NCBI RefSeq assembly: GCF_049532905.1 | Contig: NZ_CP064032.1 | Span: 5,394,001-5,458,000 of the forward strand | Source: Dyella_B nitratireducens | GTDB taxonomy: Bacteria > Pseudomonadota > Gammaproteobacteria > Xanthomonadales > Rhodanobacteraceae | Reading direction: 5' to 3' | Length of the DNA stretch: 64,000 nucleotides | In this document: in pieces, positions 1-8,686 of the stretch | Numbering within the stretch: position 1 is the first letter of the stretch | How the letters are laid out: each line of letters starts with the position of its first letter | Notes under the pieces: generated by a model | What the model saw: only the letters and a program-made list of their open reading frames with translations | Databases searched by the model: none | Told to the model about the DNA's origin: nothing | Program-made: the position numbers and the translations under genes

Positions 1-2076
1 TTTATAATATTGATATATGGGCTATTTACCACTAACGTCTTCGTGCAACTTGATTCGCAAACCGTTCGACATAATTTGATTATCGCCGGCTTAATTTTGG
101 TAAGCGGCGGAATTATTAGCAGGATATGTAGAATACGTTTGGCGTCCGGCATCGCTGTCACGGCTATGCTACTTCTAGCACGAGTTCTTGGAGTAACCGC
201 TATTGTAGCAGCGTTGCTAATGCTTGCTGCGTCGTTAGTTATAGGTGAGAGGATTCAGCGCCGAAATGGATCGCTAGGATATGTAATATCTGTAATGTGT
301 GGCATTGCAATGTTAACGGGCGTCGTTGGTTGGTTGTTGCCATTCCACGTTCATGGTTTCCTGATATACGCTTCTACATTAGGTGCAATCTCGTTTTCAG
401 GCCGACAACAAATTTTTAGAGCGTTGGATCACGCTCGAACGCACTGGACCTTAGGTGTATCCGCTGCACCCAGGCAAGCTGCATTCTCCATGTTGATAAT
501 CACTGTTGCCTCGCTCGCATTGCTCCTACCGACTATTCAATTCGATGATGTTGCCTATCATATGCTTCTCCCAACCCAGCTGCTTTCGCTGGGTCGATAC
601 AAGATGGACGTAGCTTCGCAAGGATGGGCGCTTGCACCTTGGGCGAGCGATATCCTTCAGGGGTATATAGCCGTATTGAGTGGGTGTCTTAAGAGTAGTG
701 CTGCGAATGCATGTTGGTTTGCACTGGCTTTGGGAGGACTATGGCAACTCGGGCGGGTTATCGGATTGCATGCAGGATTGAGGTGGTTTTCGCTGGCCGC
801 GTATGCATCCGTTCCTCTGCTGACGGCACTAAATGCATCAATGCAGGCAGACAACGCTATCACTACAGCAACCATAGCGCTTGTCGTGATTGCAGCTAAG
901 GGTATGCGCTATAGGAAGAATAACGCAATTTATCCTTTTATTATTATAAGCGGTCTGCTAATTGCGTTAAAAGCGACGCAAATCTTGCTTATATTGCCCT
1001 TCGCGCTCGTATTGCTAGTCACATACAAGCCGGGTCGCTTCATAAGGCTGATGCTTTCCTCACTTCCCATAGGTTTGTTGGTGTGCGGATCGAGCTACTT
1101 CTACGCATGGTATGTGACTGGGAATCCTGTATTCCCAATATTTAACGGCATTTTTAAATCACCGTTCGGCCCTGCAACGAACTTTGACGATCAACGTTGG
1201 CATCAAGGGCTTCACTGGGACACGATTTGGCAAATCACCTTTCATACTGACAAATTTCAAGAGGCCTACCCTGGTGCCTTTGGATTCATATTGCTCGCTT
1301 TTTTGGGGGCAGTGCTCATGTCGCTTACCAGAGCGAGGCTTCGCTGGATCAGTTTACCTCTGCTGCTTTGTATGTCTGGTATATTCGTGGGAATTCAGTA
1401 TGCGCGATATATTCTGCCATCCATGATGCCGCTTTTTCCAATTGCGCTTGTTATTTGGCAAGGGATGAATTTCCAGAGAATTGGAAATCTTATTCTCGCT
1501 AGCCTTGTTTCACTTAACGTCGTATTTATTCCTTCGTGTAGCTACATATTCAATGGTGATATTATTTGGCAAATAATGCGAGGGATGAATGGCTTGCAGG
1601 ATAGTGTTCAGCTGAAGGCTTATAAGCAATTTGTGCCTGAGGTATTGATACAAAATTATCTTTTTTCGCATTATGGTGACAGTTACTTCCTATACTTGGC
1701 TGATATTAAGCGCCCATTCTTGGGGCCTTTCGAGGGGCGAGCGGTTACGTCGGTTTGGTATGACTCAACCTTCGCAAGTGCGGCCGCGAAGGCAAATGAA
1801 GATTCTTCTGGAGAGAATTGGATTAGGCTGTTCGCGAGAACTGGGATTGATCATGTTTTAACATTCGATGACCCCGGTGTACCACTTGGAAATGCTTTGA
1901 TACGGTTGCATGCTTTCAAGGAATACAGCGTCGGACAGGCTCAGTTATGGCGAGTTTGTAATGTTGATTGTGAGGCAGACGTCTTTCCACTTTTGGAGTC
2001 ACGAGATATTGGTGGAAAGATGAACGAACAACCGTTACTTGTTGTTAGAAAGTACATTGATCTTCGAGGCAAATGA
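1..2076 (+). CDS. GT-C-like integral membrane glycosyltransferase (5' partial)
   Basis: The product is a large polytopic membrane protein of about 690 residues with at least ten hydrophobic segments. A motif FDDVAYHMLLP lies near residue 180, in the loop position where ArnT/PMT-type GT-C enzymes carry acidic catalytic residues. The likely role, inferred from the gtrA and gtrB-like genes directly downstream, is transfer of a sugar from a polyprenyl-phosphate donor to O-antigen or another surface glycan on the periplasmic side. The frame stays open to the window edge. The first possible start (TTG at 10) has no ribosome site, so the gene probably begins upstream. Base composition is AT-rich compared with the later housekeeping genes. 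The exact sugar and acceptor cannot be read from the sequence. Confidence 0.7.
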   Translation, partial: FIILIYGLFTTNVFVQLDSQTVRHNLIIAGLILVSGGIISRICRIRLASGIAVTAMLLLARVLGVTAIVAALLMLAASLVIGERIQRRNGSLGYVISVMCGIAMLTGVVGWLLPFHVHGFLIYASTLGAISFSGRQQIFRALDHARTHWTLGVSAAPRQAAFSMLIITVASLALLLPTIQFDDVAYHMLLPTQLLSLGRYKMDVASQGWALAPWASDILQGYIAVLSGCLKSSAANACWFALALGGLWQLGRVIGLHAGLRWFSLAAYASVPLLTALNASMQADNAITTATIALVVIAAKGMRYRKNNAIYPFIIISGLLIALKATQILLILPFALVLLVTYKPGRFIRLMLSSLPIGLLVCGSSYFYAWYVTGNPVFPIFNGIFKSPFGPATNFDDQRWHQGLHWDTIWQITFHTDKFQEAYPGAFGFILLAFLGAVLMSLTRARLRWISLPLLLCMSGIFVGIQYARYILPSMMPLFPIALVIWQGMNFQRIGNLILASLVSLNVVFIPSCSYIFNGDIIWQIMRGMNGLQDSVQLKAYKQFVPEVLIQNYLFSHYGDSYFLYLADIKRPFLGPFEGRAVTSVWYDSTFASAAAKANEDSSGENWIRLFARTGIDHVLTFDDPGVPLGNALIRLHAFKEYSVGQAQLWRVCNVDCEADVFPLLESRDIGGKMNEQPLLVVRKYIDLRGK

Positions 2077-2460
2077 ATGAGGCTTCTAAAGCAAGGTGCT
2101 TCGTTTGTGATGGTCGGCCTGATTCAGCTTGCGATCGACTGGCTGGTATTTGTCGCGCTTACTAAGGTTGGTTGCGGCAGCAGTGTCGCTAATGTATCCG
2201 GGCGTATCGTTGGGGCGAGCTTTGGTTTCTGGCTCAATGGTGCATGGACGTTTTCCGAAGAGCGCGAATGGCGTTTGCATGGTTGGCATCTTTTGAAATT
2301 CGCTGTGCTTTGGTCCATGACCACGCTGGTGAGCACAGTTATTATCACGCTGATTTCGCATTACAAGGGGCTCCACGTCGCTTGGATGGTGAAACCGGTT
2401 GTGGATATCTTTTTGGCTTTGTTGAGCTTTTTGGTATCAAAATATTGGGTCTATAATTGA
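2077..2460 (+). CDS. GtrA family membrane protein (putative sugar-lipid flippase)
   Basis: This 127-residue protein has four hydrophobic segments, the size and layout of the GtrA/DPMS3 family. The N-terminal region has the family-typical pattern FVMVGLIQLAIDWLVF and a later GASFGFWLNGAWTF stretch. In serotype-converting systems GtrA moves undecaprenyl-phosphate-linked glucose across the inner membrane. The ATG follows the TGA of the upstream membrane glycosyltransferase directly, so the two are translationally coupled, and a GtrB-like enzyme follows within 45 bases. The three genes therefore look like one glycan-decoration cassette. Family assignment is firm; the sugar carried is unknown. Confidence 0.88.
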   Translation: MRLLKQGASFVMVGLIQLAIDWLVFVALTKVGCGSSVANVSGRIVGASFGFWLNGAWTFSEEREWRLHGWHLLKFAVLWSMTTLVSTVIITLISHYKGLHVAWMVKPVVDIFLALLSFLVSKYWVYN

Positions 2461-2504
2461 ATAGATATTTCACCCTCGACGTAGTTGGTTAATCGGAAAA
2501 GTGC

Positions 2505-3500
2505 ATGGATATTTCAAGTGGTGGTGACATGGAATCCAGAATTGCGGTGGTTATTCCCTGCTATCGAGTTGGAAAGCTGGTACTTGATCTTATACCGCGT
2601 ATTGGTCGCGAGGTCGGCTGGATTTTTGTGGTGGACGATGCTTGTCCGGTTAATACTGGGGATTTGGTCTTGGCCGAATGTACTGACTCGCGCGTTCATG
2701 TCATCAAGCACGCGCTGAATCAAGGGGTGGGAGGAGCTACCGTTACTGGTTACAAGGCCGCGGCTAGCACGGCGGCGGTTGCTGTAGTGAAACTCGATGG
2801 CGATGGTCAAATGGACCCTGCGCTGATCGAGAGATTAGCACGTCCTATCCTCATGGGACGTGCCGATTACGTGAAAGGCAATCGCTTTCATAGGATACGC
2901 GACGTATCGGCAATGCCATGGGTACGATTGTTTGGTAATGCCGGCTTATCTTTTCTAACCAAGCTTTCCAGTGGCTATTGGCAGCTGTTTGATCCCACCA
3001 ATGGTTTTACCGCCATTCATCGAGATGTTTTGCAGGAGCTAGAGCTTGACAATATCGCGAAGCGATATTTTTTTGAATCCGATATGCTCTACAACCTAAA
3101 TCAAGTACGGGCAGTCGTAGCAGAGATGCCAATGTGGGCAGTTTATGGTGATGAGCCATCTAGCTTGAATCCCGCTAAAGTGATGCTGCCATTTTTGAGA
3201 GGTAATTTACGGAACTTCGGGCGACGTCTTCTCTATAGCTACTTCATCAGAAATTTTTCGTTGGCATCGATAGAACTGCTTTTATCCGTGCCGCTGATTT
3301 TTTTTGCGATTTGCTATGGGGCTTGGCATTGGCTCGAGGGGCATATCAATGGCTTACCCAACGCTGCGGGTGTCGTGATGGCCGCAGCGTTGCCCCTGAT
3401 TATCGGAGTACAGCTGTTGCTCTCATGGCTAAACTATGATGTGGCCAACCAGCCAACACAGCCAATTCATCCCCTTATTAAGGAAAGGGAGAAAGAATGA
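2505..3500 (+). CDS. GtrB-like polyprenyl-phosphate glycosyltransferase (GT2)
   Basis: The 331-residue product has an N-terminal GT-A domain of the dolichyl-phosphate-mannose synthase type (residues about 10-230). Visible landmarks are IAVVIPCYRVG, the metal-binding VVKLDGDGQMDP and NGFTAIHRDVL. Two C-terminal hydrophobic segments (about 255-275 and 290-315) should anchor it in the inner membrane. It probably loads a sugar from a nucleotide donor onto undecaprenyl phosphate for the neighbouring GtrA flippase and membrane transferase. A GGAAAAG element lies before the chosen ATG; a second ATG at 2529 is also possible. The next gene overlaps its end by four bases (ATGA). Confidence 0.88.
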   Translation: MDISSGGDMESRIAVVIPCYRVGKLVLDLIPRIGREVGWIFVVDDACPVNTGDLVLAECTDSRVHVIKHALNQGVGGATVTGYKAAASTAAVAVVKLDGDGQMDPALIERLARPILMGRADYVKGNRFHRIRDVSAMPWVRLFGNAGLSFLTKLSSGYWQLFDPTNGFTAIHRDVLQELELDNIAKRYFFESDMLYNLNQVRAVVAEMPMWAVYGDEPSSLNPAKVMLPFLRGNLRNFGRRLLYSYFIRNFSLASIELLLSVPLIFFAICYGAWHWLEGHINGLPNAAGVVMAAALPLIIGVQLLLSWLNYDVANQPTQPIHPLIKEREKE

Positions 3501-3934
3501 GGGCGTTAAGCGCAGTATCGTTTGCACTCGCGATATCGATTCTCTGCACGAGCTGCTCACGATTTTCGGAGAGTACAAGTGAGTTGTATGTCCCCGGCAG
3601 TGGTCTGTTAAATGGTCGCGGAGATGGTTATCAATTGAAGGGAGTGAGTTTGACGATTACGCCAGCGAGTATCGATCTATGCGAGCATCCAAGTGGTCGA
3701 GAAAGCACGGAGGTTGCATGGAATACATTTAGAAGTGAGGTTCAGCATGTTGATATCTGGGTGCAGGATGGGCAAAGTCGCGCCAAAAGGTGGACGACGG
3801 GATCGACTAGAGGATCAGCGGTAACCGGTGAATGGGTTGGTAACGACACAACGTTTCGTATGACGGATACCGAAACCGGCAAGACCCTCGCTTTACGGCA
3901 GGTTTATCTATCCAAATGTCTGGGTCGGACCTAA
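3497..3934 (+). CDS. Hypothetical exported protein, possible lipoprotein
   Basis: I do not recognise a family for this 145-residue protein. Residues 1-20 form a signal-peptide-like stretch ending LCTSCS. The T-S-C at the end resembles a lipobox, but Cys rather than Leu sits at the -3 position, so lipidation is uncertain. The rest is soluble and polar, with two later cysteines (about residues 55 and 141) that could pair in the periplasm. The start overlaps the GtrB-like gene by four bases, placing it in the same operon as the glycan-decoration genes. It may be an accessory factor of that system, but this is only inferred from position. Confidence 0.6.
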   Translation: MRALSAVSFALAISILCTSCSRFSESTSELYVPGSGLLNGRGDGYQLKGVSLTITPASIDLCEHPSGRESTEVAWNTFRSEVQHVDIWVQDGQSRAKRWTTGSTRGSAVTGEWVGNDTTFRMTDTETGKTLALRQVYLSKCLGRT

Positions 3935-4343
3935 TAAATGCCTTGAATAATCTCAATATCAATAAAATTGAGATTAGCCAAATACGGTTGCTTTTATAGC
4001 ACTACCGCTAATGTGGGCTTTCATCTGGTGGAGCCAGTTTTAAAGGATGCATGGTTATTATCCGGGTTTGAGGCACAGAAATCCTTTGCTAAGAAGGTAT
4101 TTAGCTTGTTGCTAAGCAAGTCAGTGTGACCAAGAGAGTCTTCCCAAGAGATAGGGCTTGCTTCGAAGTATTAAACGGCTATTAAGGTTTTCATCACGGC
4201 AAGTGAGCGGTAATGTGTCTTAGCCTAACAAGACGTAGTAGCCTGCCAGAGTTCCAAGGTCTTTATTCGGTTGCGCAAGCCGACAGCAATCCAGTCAAGA
4301 TGGTTTGCACCAAGCGACTTCGGTGCGCATCGAAGAAGTAAGT
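3935..4343. other. AT-rich gene-free stretch with one weak hairpin
   Basis: No convincing coding region lies here. An inverted repeat of 9 bases (AATCTCAAT at 3949-3957 with ATTGAGATT at 3967-3975) follows the exported-protein gene and could be a weak terminator, though no T-run follows it. The remainder is AT-rich and probably holds the promoter of the methyltransferase gene, but no clear -35/-10 pair stands out. Confidence 0.4.
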
Positions 4344-5267
4344 ATGGAACAGATGACACGCGCTATGTCTACTTATTACAGCGCAAGAGGTCCATCTCGG
4401 ATGAACGCCTCAATACAGAAATTCTCGCCTGACTTGACCTTAACATCCGTCGGAGGGTATTTCAGGAGGATGACGAGCCAGACTGAGTCGCAGCTGCTGT
4501 ACCCACTTGAACCTTATATAGATTCGTCTGCGGTGATTGCTTCTGGTGTTCTTGAGGGCATCTGTCCCGTATGCGGGAATCGCACAACATTCGTGGATTT
4601 CACTGAAAATCTTCGCGAGTCAGGAGGTTGTTTGTTGTGCGGCTCATCAAATCGCCAGAGGCAAATGGCGTTGATGGTGCGACGCCGCTTCAATCTATCT
4701 CCTATTGGCCCGATATGGTTTCCACAAAGCTTTTCGTTTTATAACGTGGAAGCCAATGGGCCTTTGCATAATCGCTTAATGATCAATCCAGGGTATATCT
4801 GTTCCGAATACTTCGGCGAAGGACACCCTGGCGGTGAGATCATCAACAAAATTCGGCATGAAGATCTGCAAAAGCTTTCTTTCGAAAGCAAATCACTGGA
4901 TCTGGTTCTATCTAGTGACGTACTTGAGCATGTGCCGGCGCCGTACGATGCCCATATGGAGGTTTTCAGAGTACTCAAGCCGGGTGGGCGGCACATATTC
5001 ACCGCTCCGTTCAATCCATTGACCATCGAAGATGATGTTAGGGCAGTTATCGAAAACGGTGAGGTGAAGTACTTGGCCGAAAAGCTATATCACAGCGATC
5101 CTGTACGTCCGAGCGAAGGTGTCCTTGTGTGGACAATCTTTGGGGTCGAAATGATACGCAAGCTTGAGACGCTTGGTTTCAAAGTACGCGCCTGGAATCT
5201 CTATGAGCCTGAGAGCGGCATCGTGGGAAACTGCAATACGATTTTTGAGGCTGAGAAGCCTGCGTAG
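4344..5267 (+). CDS. Class I SAM-dependent methyltransferase with N-terminal zinc ribbon
   Basis: The product (307 residues from this ATG) carries a CPVCG ... CLLCGSSNRQR zinc-ribbon near residues 60-100. A Rossmann methyltransferase domain follows, with a Methyltransf_11-like segment SSDVLEHVPAPYDAH followed by VFRVLKPGG. It should use S-adenosylmethionine to methylate a sugar or related small molecule of the surface glycan, judged from its position between glycan genes. The ATG at 4344 has AGAAG upstream; a TTG at 4305 would add 13 residues. A second protein with the same two-part layout is encoded on the other strand at 8687-9382. Substrate is unknown. Confidence 0.8.
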   Translation: MEQMTRAMSTYYSARGPSRMNASIQKFSPDLTLTSVGGYFRRMTSQTESQLLYPLEPYIDSSAVIASGVLEGICPVCGNRTTFVDFTENLRESGGCLLCGSSNRQRQMALMVRRRFNLSPIGPIWFPQSFSFYNVEANGPLHNRLMINPGYICSEYFGEGHPGGEIINKIRHEDLQKLSFESKSLDLVLSSDVLEHVPAPYDAHMEVFRVLKPGGRHIFTAPFNPLTIEDDVRAVIENGEVKYLAEKLYHSDPVRPSEGVLVWTIFGVEMIRKLETLGFKVRAWNLYEPESGIVGNCNTIFEAEKPA

Positions 5268-5466
5268 AGCCCTCCTATATTCGTAGACGTGTTGTTAGCA
5301 GCAATATCTTTTCCTGACTATTCCTTGGCGCCAGTGCCAATCTCAATGTTTAATCAAGTTCCCCAACCGAGAGCATGCTTGCAACGCGGTTATCTTCATC
5401 CCATTCACGCTTGCATTTATATAAAGCGACCTAGATAGTTAATGCATGGGTGGTTGGCAGAAGTAA

Positions 5467-6516
5467 CTATGGGGTGTAAACAACTTTTATACCATCTTTT
5501 AGTTTGGTATTAATTGACGACACTACCCAATAAGTAGCCGCTCCCATCACGGCGACGGAAATCAGGAAGAATGCATAAAGAACAATTTTTGGCCCGACCA
5601 CAAACCCAAAAAAATGTCGATACCAGCCAACGAACGGCATATGGATAAGGTATACCTCGAAACTAATTGCCGTAAGTTTTGGCAAGTGCCAGGGCAGCCT
5701 ACCCAACGCACCCGCCACGCTGAGTGTTCCAAAACCCATCAAAGGGTTGGCCAGCCAAGCGTAGGCGTCATTGGGTACGATAACCACTCCAATCAACAGG
5801 CATAGAATACCCAGCGGAATGGTTCGAACCAGCCAATGATCAGCCTGCTCGGGATGCTTGGCGAGCATGACGCCTATGTAGGCGCCAATTACAAAAGACG
5901 GGCTCCATGCAAAAGCTGTATAGGCCGCTCGAAACCAGCCCAAATCAAATGGAAGATACCTAGCTCCCATAGATAGGATTAGACACGCGGCGAAGCCCCA
6001 TGTACTGAACTTATCAACAGTCCAAAAGATCAAAGGGAAGGATAAATACAGTACTAACAGGGAAGGCAAAAACCAAAAATGCGTCGATAACATCGCTTCA
6101 GGGGCTTGCGGAAGAAGCAGAATGTCCTTTAGCCAGCCGATCCAGGTCGTTGGTATCACAAATAGGCGATCCCATGTCCCCACTGAATAAGCGATACCCT
6201 GATAAGCAAACATCAAAACAATTGCTGACCAGTAGGGAATATATATTCTGGAAGCACGGTCAACATAGAATCGTGCCCACGTCTTACGTTTACGCGTTGC
6301 AGATAAGCCTAAGCCTAAGCCGCTGATTGCGAAGAACAGAAAATCGGCGGTCCAACCTAACTGAAATGGCATTGAAAGGATGCCATGCGGTGATTGCAGC
6401 ATTTGCAGGACGGTCTGCCGCGGTGCGCCAAACTGTAGCCAAAAATGAAAAGAGAGTACGCCTATTACTGCAAGTAATCGGACATTGTCTACCCATTTTA
6501 GCTTGTACTTTTCCAT
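5467..6516 (-). CDS. Acyltransferase family 3 (OafA-like) membrane protein
   Basis: This 349-residue membrane protein opens with WVDNVRLLAVIGVLSFHFW, the N-terminal signature of Acyltransferase_3 proteins such as OafA, including the conserved Arg and the His in the first membrane segment. About ten hydrophobic segments follow. Members transfer acetyl or other acyl groups to O-antigen, exopolysaccharide or lipid A sugars at the inner membrane. A GGAAAGG sequence lies just before the ATG. It runs against the upstream glycan genes and with the etf genes, but it belongs functionally to the polysaccharide region. Acceptor and acyl donor cannot be determined from the sequence. Confidence 0.88.
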   Translation of the reverse strand: MEKYKLKWVDNVRLLAVIGVLSFHFWLQFGAPRQTVLQMLQSPHGILSMPFQLGWTADFLFFAISGLGLGLSATRKRKTWARFYVDRASRIYIPYWSAIVLMFAYQGIAYSVGTWDRLFVIPTTWIGWLKDILLLPQAPEAMLSTHFWFLPSLLVLYLSFPLIFWTVDKFSTWGFAACLILSMGARYLPFDLGWFRAAYTAFAWSPSFVIGAYIGVMLAKHPEQADHWLVRTIPLGILCLLIGVVIVPNDAYAWLANPLMGFGTLSVAGALGRLPWHLPKLTAISFEVYLIHMPFVGWYRHFFGFVVGPKIVLYAFFLISVAVMGAATYWVVSSINTKLKDGIKVVYTP

Positions 6517-6831
6517 TGAGCCTTTCCATTTAAGGCGAAGATACAGTTCAATAAATCGAGATTATTATAGAGCTTAATTTTGATTGTCAGTCGTTGTACG
6601 CACATCAGCACCCTGTGGTCTTTTGGAATCTCGTTAAAGCTTGCTGCAGCACCACGACTTATGATCAGCAAGTTGTGTCCATAATGAGCACAGCTTGCTG
6701 TCGAGATGTACGTACTAACACTAGGGCAATGTCGCGGGCTGTAGGTTGGATCGACAACCTTTGTGGTGTGTCACAGGTTGACTCTAGTTTTTGACTCGAT
6801 TTGAATTTCTATGAGCACCGTAGGGATGATA
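6517..6831. other. Intergenic boundary between polysaccharide genes and etfA
   Basis: No credible gene is visible in this 315-base stretch. It separates the start of the acyltransferase gene from the end of etfA, both on the minus strand. A short inverted pair (AGGTTG ... CAACCT near 6742-6760) is the only dyad noticed, and it lacks a T-tract. The promoter of the acyltransferase is expected at the low-coordinate end, in the AT-rich part near 6540-6590. Confidence 0.35.
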
Positions 6832-7776
6832 TCAGCCTATGGCTTGCTCCAATTCTGGGATCAGCTTGAATAGATCGCCAACTAGGCCGATATCAGCTAC
6901 TTCAAAGATTGGTGCCTCGGCGTCCTTGTTGATGGCAACGATGGTGCCGGCATCTTTGATGCCGGTCAGGTGCTGAATGGCACCAGAAATACCAATGGCG
7001 ATGTACAACTCGGGTGCAATGATCTTGCCGGTCTGGCCTACTTGCAACTCGTTAGGCACGTAACCTGCATCCACGGCTGCGCGGGATGCGCCTACTGCGG
7101 CGCCAATCTTATCGGCAAATTTATAGATGATTTCGAAGTTCTCCTTCGAGCCCACGCCGCGACCACCGGACACCACCCTGCTAGCGCTTTGCAGATCTGG
7201 GCGATCGCTCTTGCCTTGCTTGAGTTCGACAAATCGTGTGTGTGTTGGTAGTGCCACATCCAGATCCAGCGCCTCAATTGGAGCGCTGTTGGCGTTGTCC
7301 GCAGCAGTGGGCCAGGAGGCTGTGCGGATGGTGGCCACAACGGTCTGCGAGGGATCGGCCTCCACCGTAATGATGGCGTTGCCGGCATAGATTGGCCGCT
7401 TGAAGGTGTGACTCCCCTCGGCACTCATGACGTCGCTGATTTGTGCGACACCCAGTAGAGCGGCCGCGCGCGGTGCAACGTCTTTACCGAAGGTGGTGGA
7501 GGGGACGAACACATGACTGTAGTTTGCGGCGGCTTTGGCTATCTGCGGGGCCAGCATGGAAGCCAACGGATGGGCATTTTCCGCACGTTCGACGGTGAAT
7601 ACGCGACTTATGCCCTGAATCTTGGCCGCTTCTTTGGCAATGGCATCCACTTTGTCGCTTAACACCAGTACGTCGATGGTCTCGGCTTTGATGGCGGTCG
7701 CTGCGCTTACAGCGCGTGCAGTGGAAGGATTCAGCTTGCCGTTCAGGTGCTCGGCGATAACCAGGATCTTGCTCAT
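6832..7776 (-). CDS. etfA: Electron transfer flavoprotein alpha subunit
   Basis: The 314-residue product is the full length of bacterial ETF alpha. The C-terminal FAD domain begins near residue 200 with VVSGGRGVGSKENF. It continues with GASRAAVDAGYVPN, VGQTGKIIAPELYIAIGISG and AINKDAEAPIF, all family signatures. With EtfB it forms the soluble heterodimer that takes electrons from acyl-CoA and other dehydrogenases and passes them to ETF-ubiquinone oxidoreductase, encoded at 11547-13148. AAGGAAACATCC precedes the ATG. It lies 28 bases after etfB in one transcription unit. A fadE-type dehydrogenase in the same window (35968-38436) is a plausible electron source. Confidence 0.97.
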   Translation of the reverse strand: MSKILVIAEHLNGKLNPSTARAVSAATAIKAETIDVLVLSDKVDAIAKEAAKIQGISRVFTVERAENAHPLASMLAPQIAKAAANYSHVFVPSTTFGKDVAPRAAALLGVAQISDVMSAEGSHTFKRPIYAGNAIITVEADPSQTVVATIRTASWPTAADNANSAPIEALDLDVALPTHTRFVELKQGKSDRPDLQSASRVVSGGRGVGSKENFEIIYKFADKIGAAVGASRAAVDAGYVPNELQVGQTGKIIAPELYIAIGISGAIQHLTGIKDAGTIVAINKDAEAPIFEVADIGLVGDLFKLIPELEQAIG

Positions 7777-7804
7777 GGATGTTTCCTTAGGTCTGGCCCG
7801 CTGC

Positions 7805-8551
7805 TTACAGCAGCCCTTTTTGCTTGAGGACGGACACCAACTCGCTGGCGTCTTTCACCATGACGCCCTTGCTGCGTTTTCCAGGTGCGGTGTAATGGGT
7901 GGTCTTCAACTGGTCGTGTGCATCGACGCTCAATGACGCGAGTTCGATGGTGTCGATGGGCTTGGACTTGGCCTTCATGATGTCTGGCAGCTTGATAAAG
8001 CGTGGTTCATTCAAGCGTAGGTCGGTAGTGATGACGGCGGGCAGGTCGGCTTGGAGGACTTCCAGGCCAGCATCAACTTCCCGCGTTACTGTCACCTTTC
8101 CGTCGGCAATTTCAATCTTGCTGGCGAAAGTGGCCTGTGGGCGGTCCCATAGGGCAGCCAACATCTGGCCGGTCTGGTTGGCGTCATCGTCGATGGCCTG
8201 CTTGCCCATGATCACAAGGCCTGGCAATTCCTTTTCGATCAGCTTGAGGAGCACGCGTGCTGCCGTCAGAGGCTGCACGATATCTGACGTGACCACGTGA
8301 ATGGCACGGTTGGCCCCCATCGCCAAGCCATTACGCAAGTGCGCGGTCAAATCGGCAGGACCAATGCCAACCACCACTACTTCTTCTGCCACACCTTTTT
8401 CACGCAATCGCAGTGCTTCTTCTAAGGCGATGTCATCAAAAGGGTTGGCGGAGAGTTTTACGCCATCGGTCACCACTCCGGTGCCATCTGGCTTGACCTG
8501 GATACGGACGTTGTAATCCACCACTCGCTTGTACCCAACGAGAATCTTCAT
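7805..8551 (-). CDS. etfB: Electron transfer flavoprotein beta subunit
   Basis: The product (248 residues from this start) begins MKILVGYKRVVDYNVRIQV, the normal ETF beta N-terminus. It carries KLSANPFDDIALEEALRLR and VIMGKQAIDDDANQTGQML, which belong to the AMP-binding beta subunit. It partners EtfA in fatty acid and amino acid oxidation. An ATG six codons upstream (8569) is in frame and cannot be excluded; neither start has a strong ribosome site. I chose the one matching the family N-terminus. The gene is first of the etfB-etfA pair. Confidence 0.96.
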   Translation of the reverse strand: MKILVGYKRVVDYNVRIQVKPDGTGVVTDGVKLSANPFDDIALEEALRLREKGVAEEVVVVGIGPADLTAHLRNGLAMGANRAIHVVTSDIVQPLTAARVLLKLIEKELPGLVIMGKQAIDDDANQTGQMLAALWDRPQATFASKIEIADGKVTVTREVDAGLEVLQADLPAVITTDLRLNEPRFIKLPDIMKAKSKPIDTIELASLSVDAHDQLKTTHYTAPGKRSKGVMVKDASELVSVLKQKGLL

Positions 8552-8686
8552 TTCGATGCCTTTAGCCATGCACCCACGAGGGCGGGATAGGATATGAAAG
8601 AACCCATTCTAGCCTATGCTCCATCCGCATACGAATGGTTAATCTGTTAATGGCGGGTCTCGGTCTGGACTGATCTATGATCTCAG

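Noticed and set aside
6594..6794. Possible 66-residue ORF between acyltransferase and etfA
   Set aside because: It is Cys-rich without pattern and has no ribosome site or promoter.
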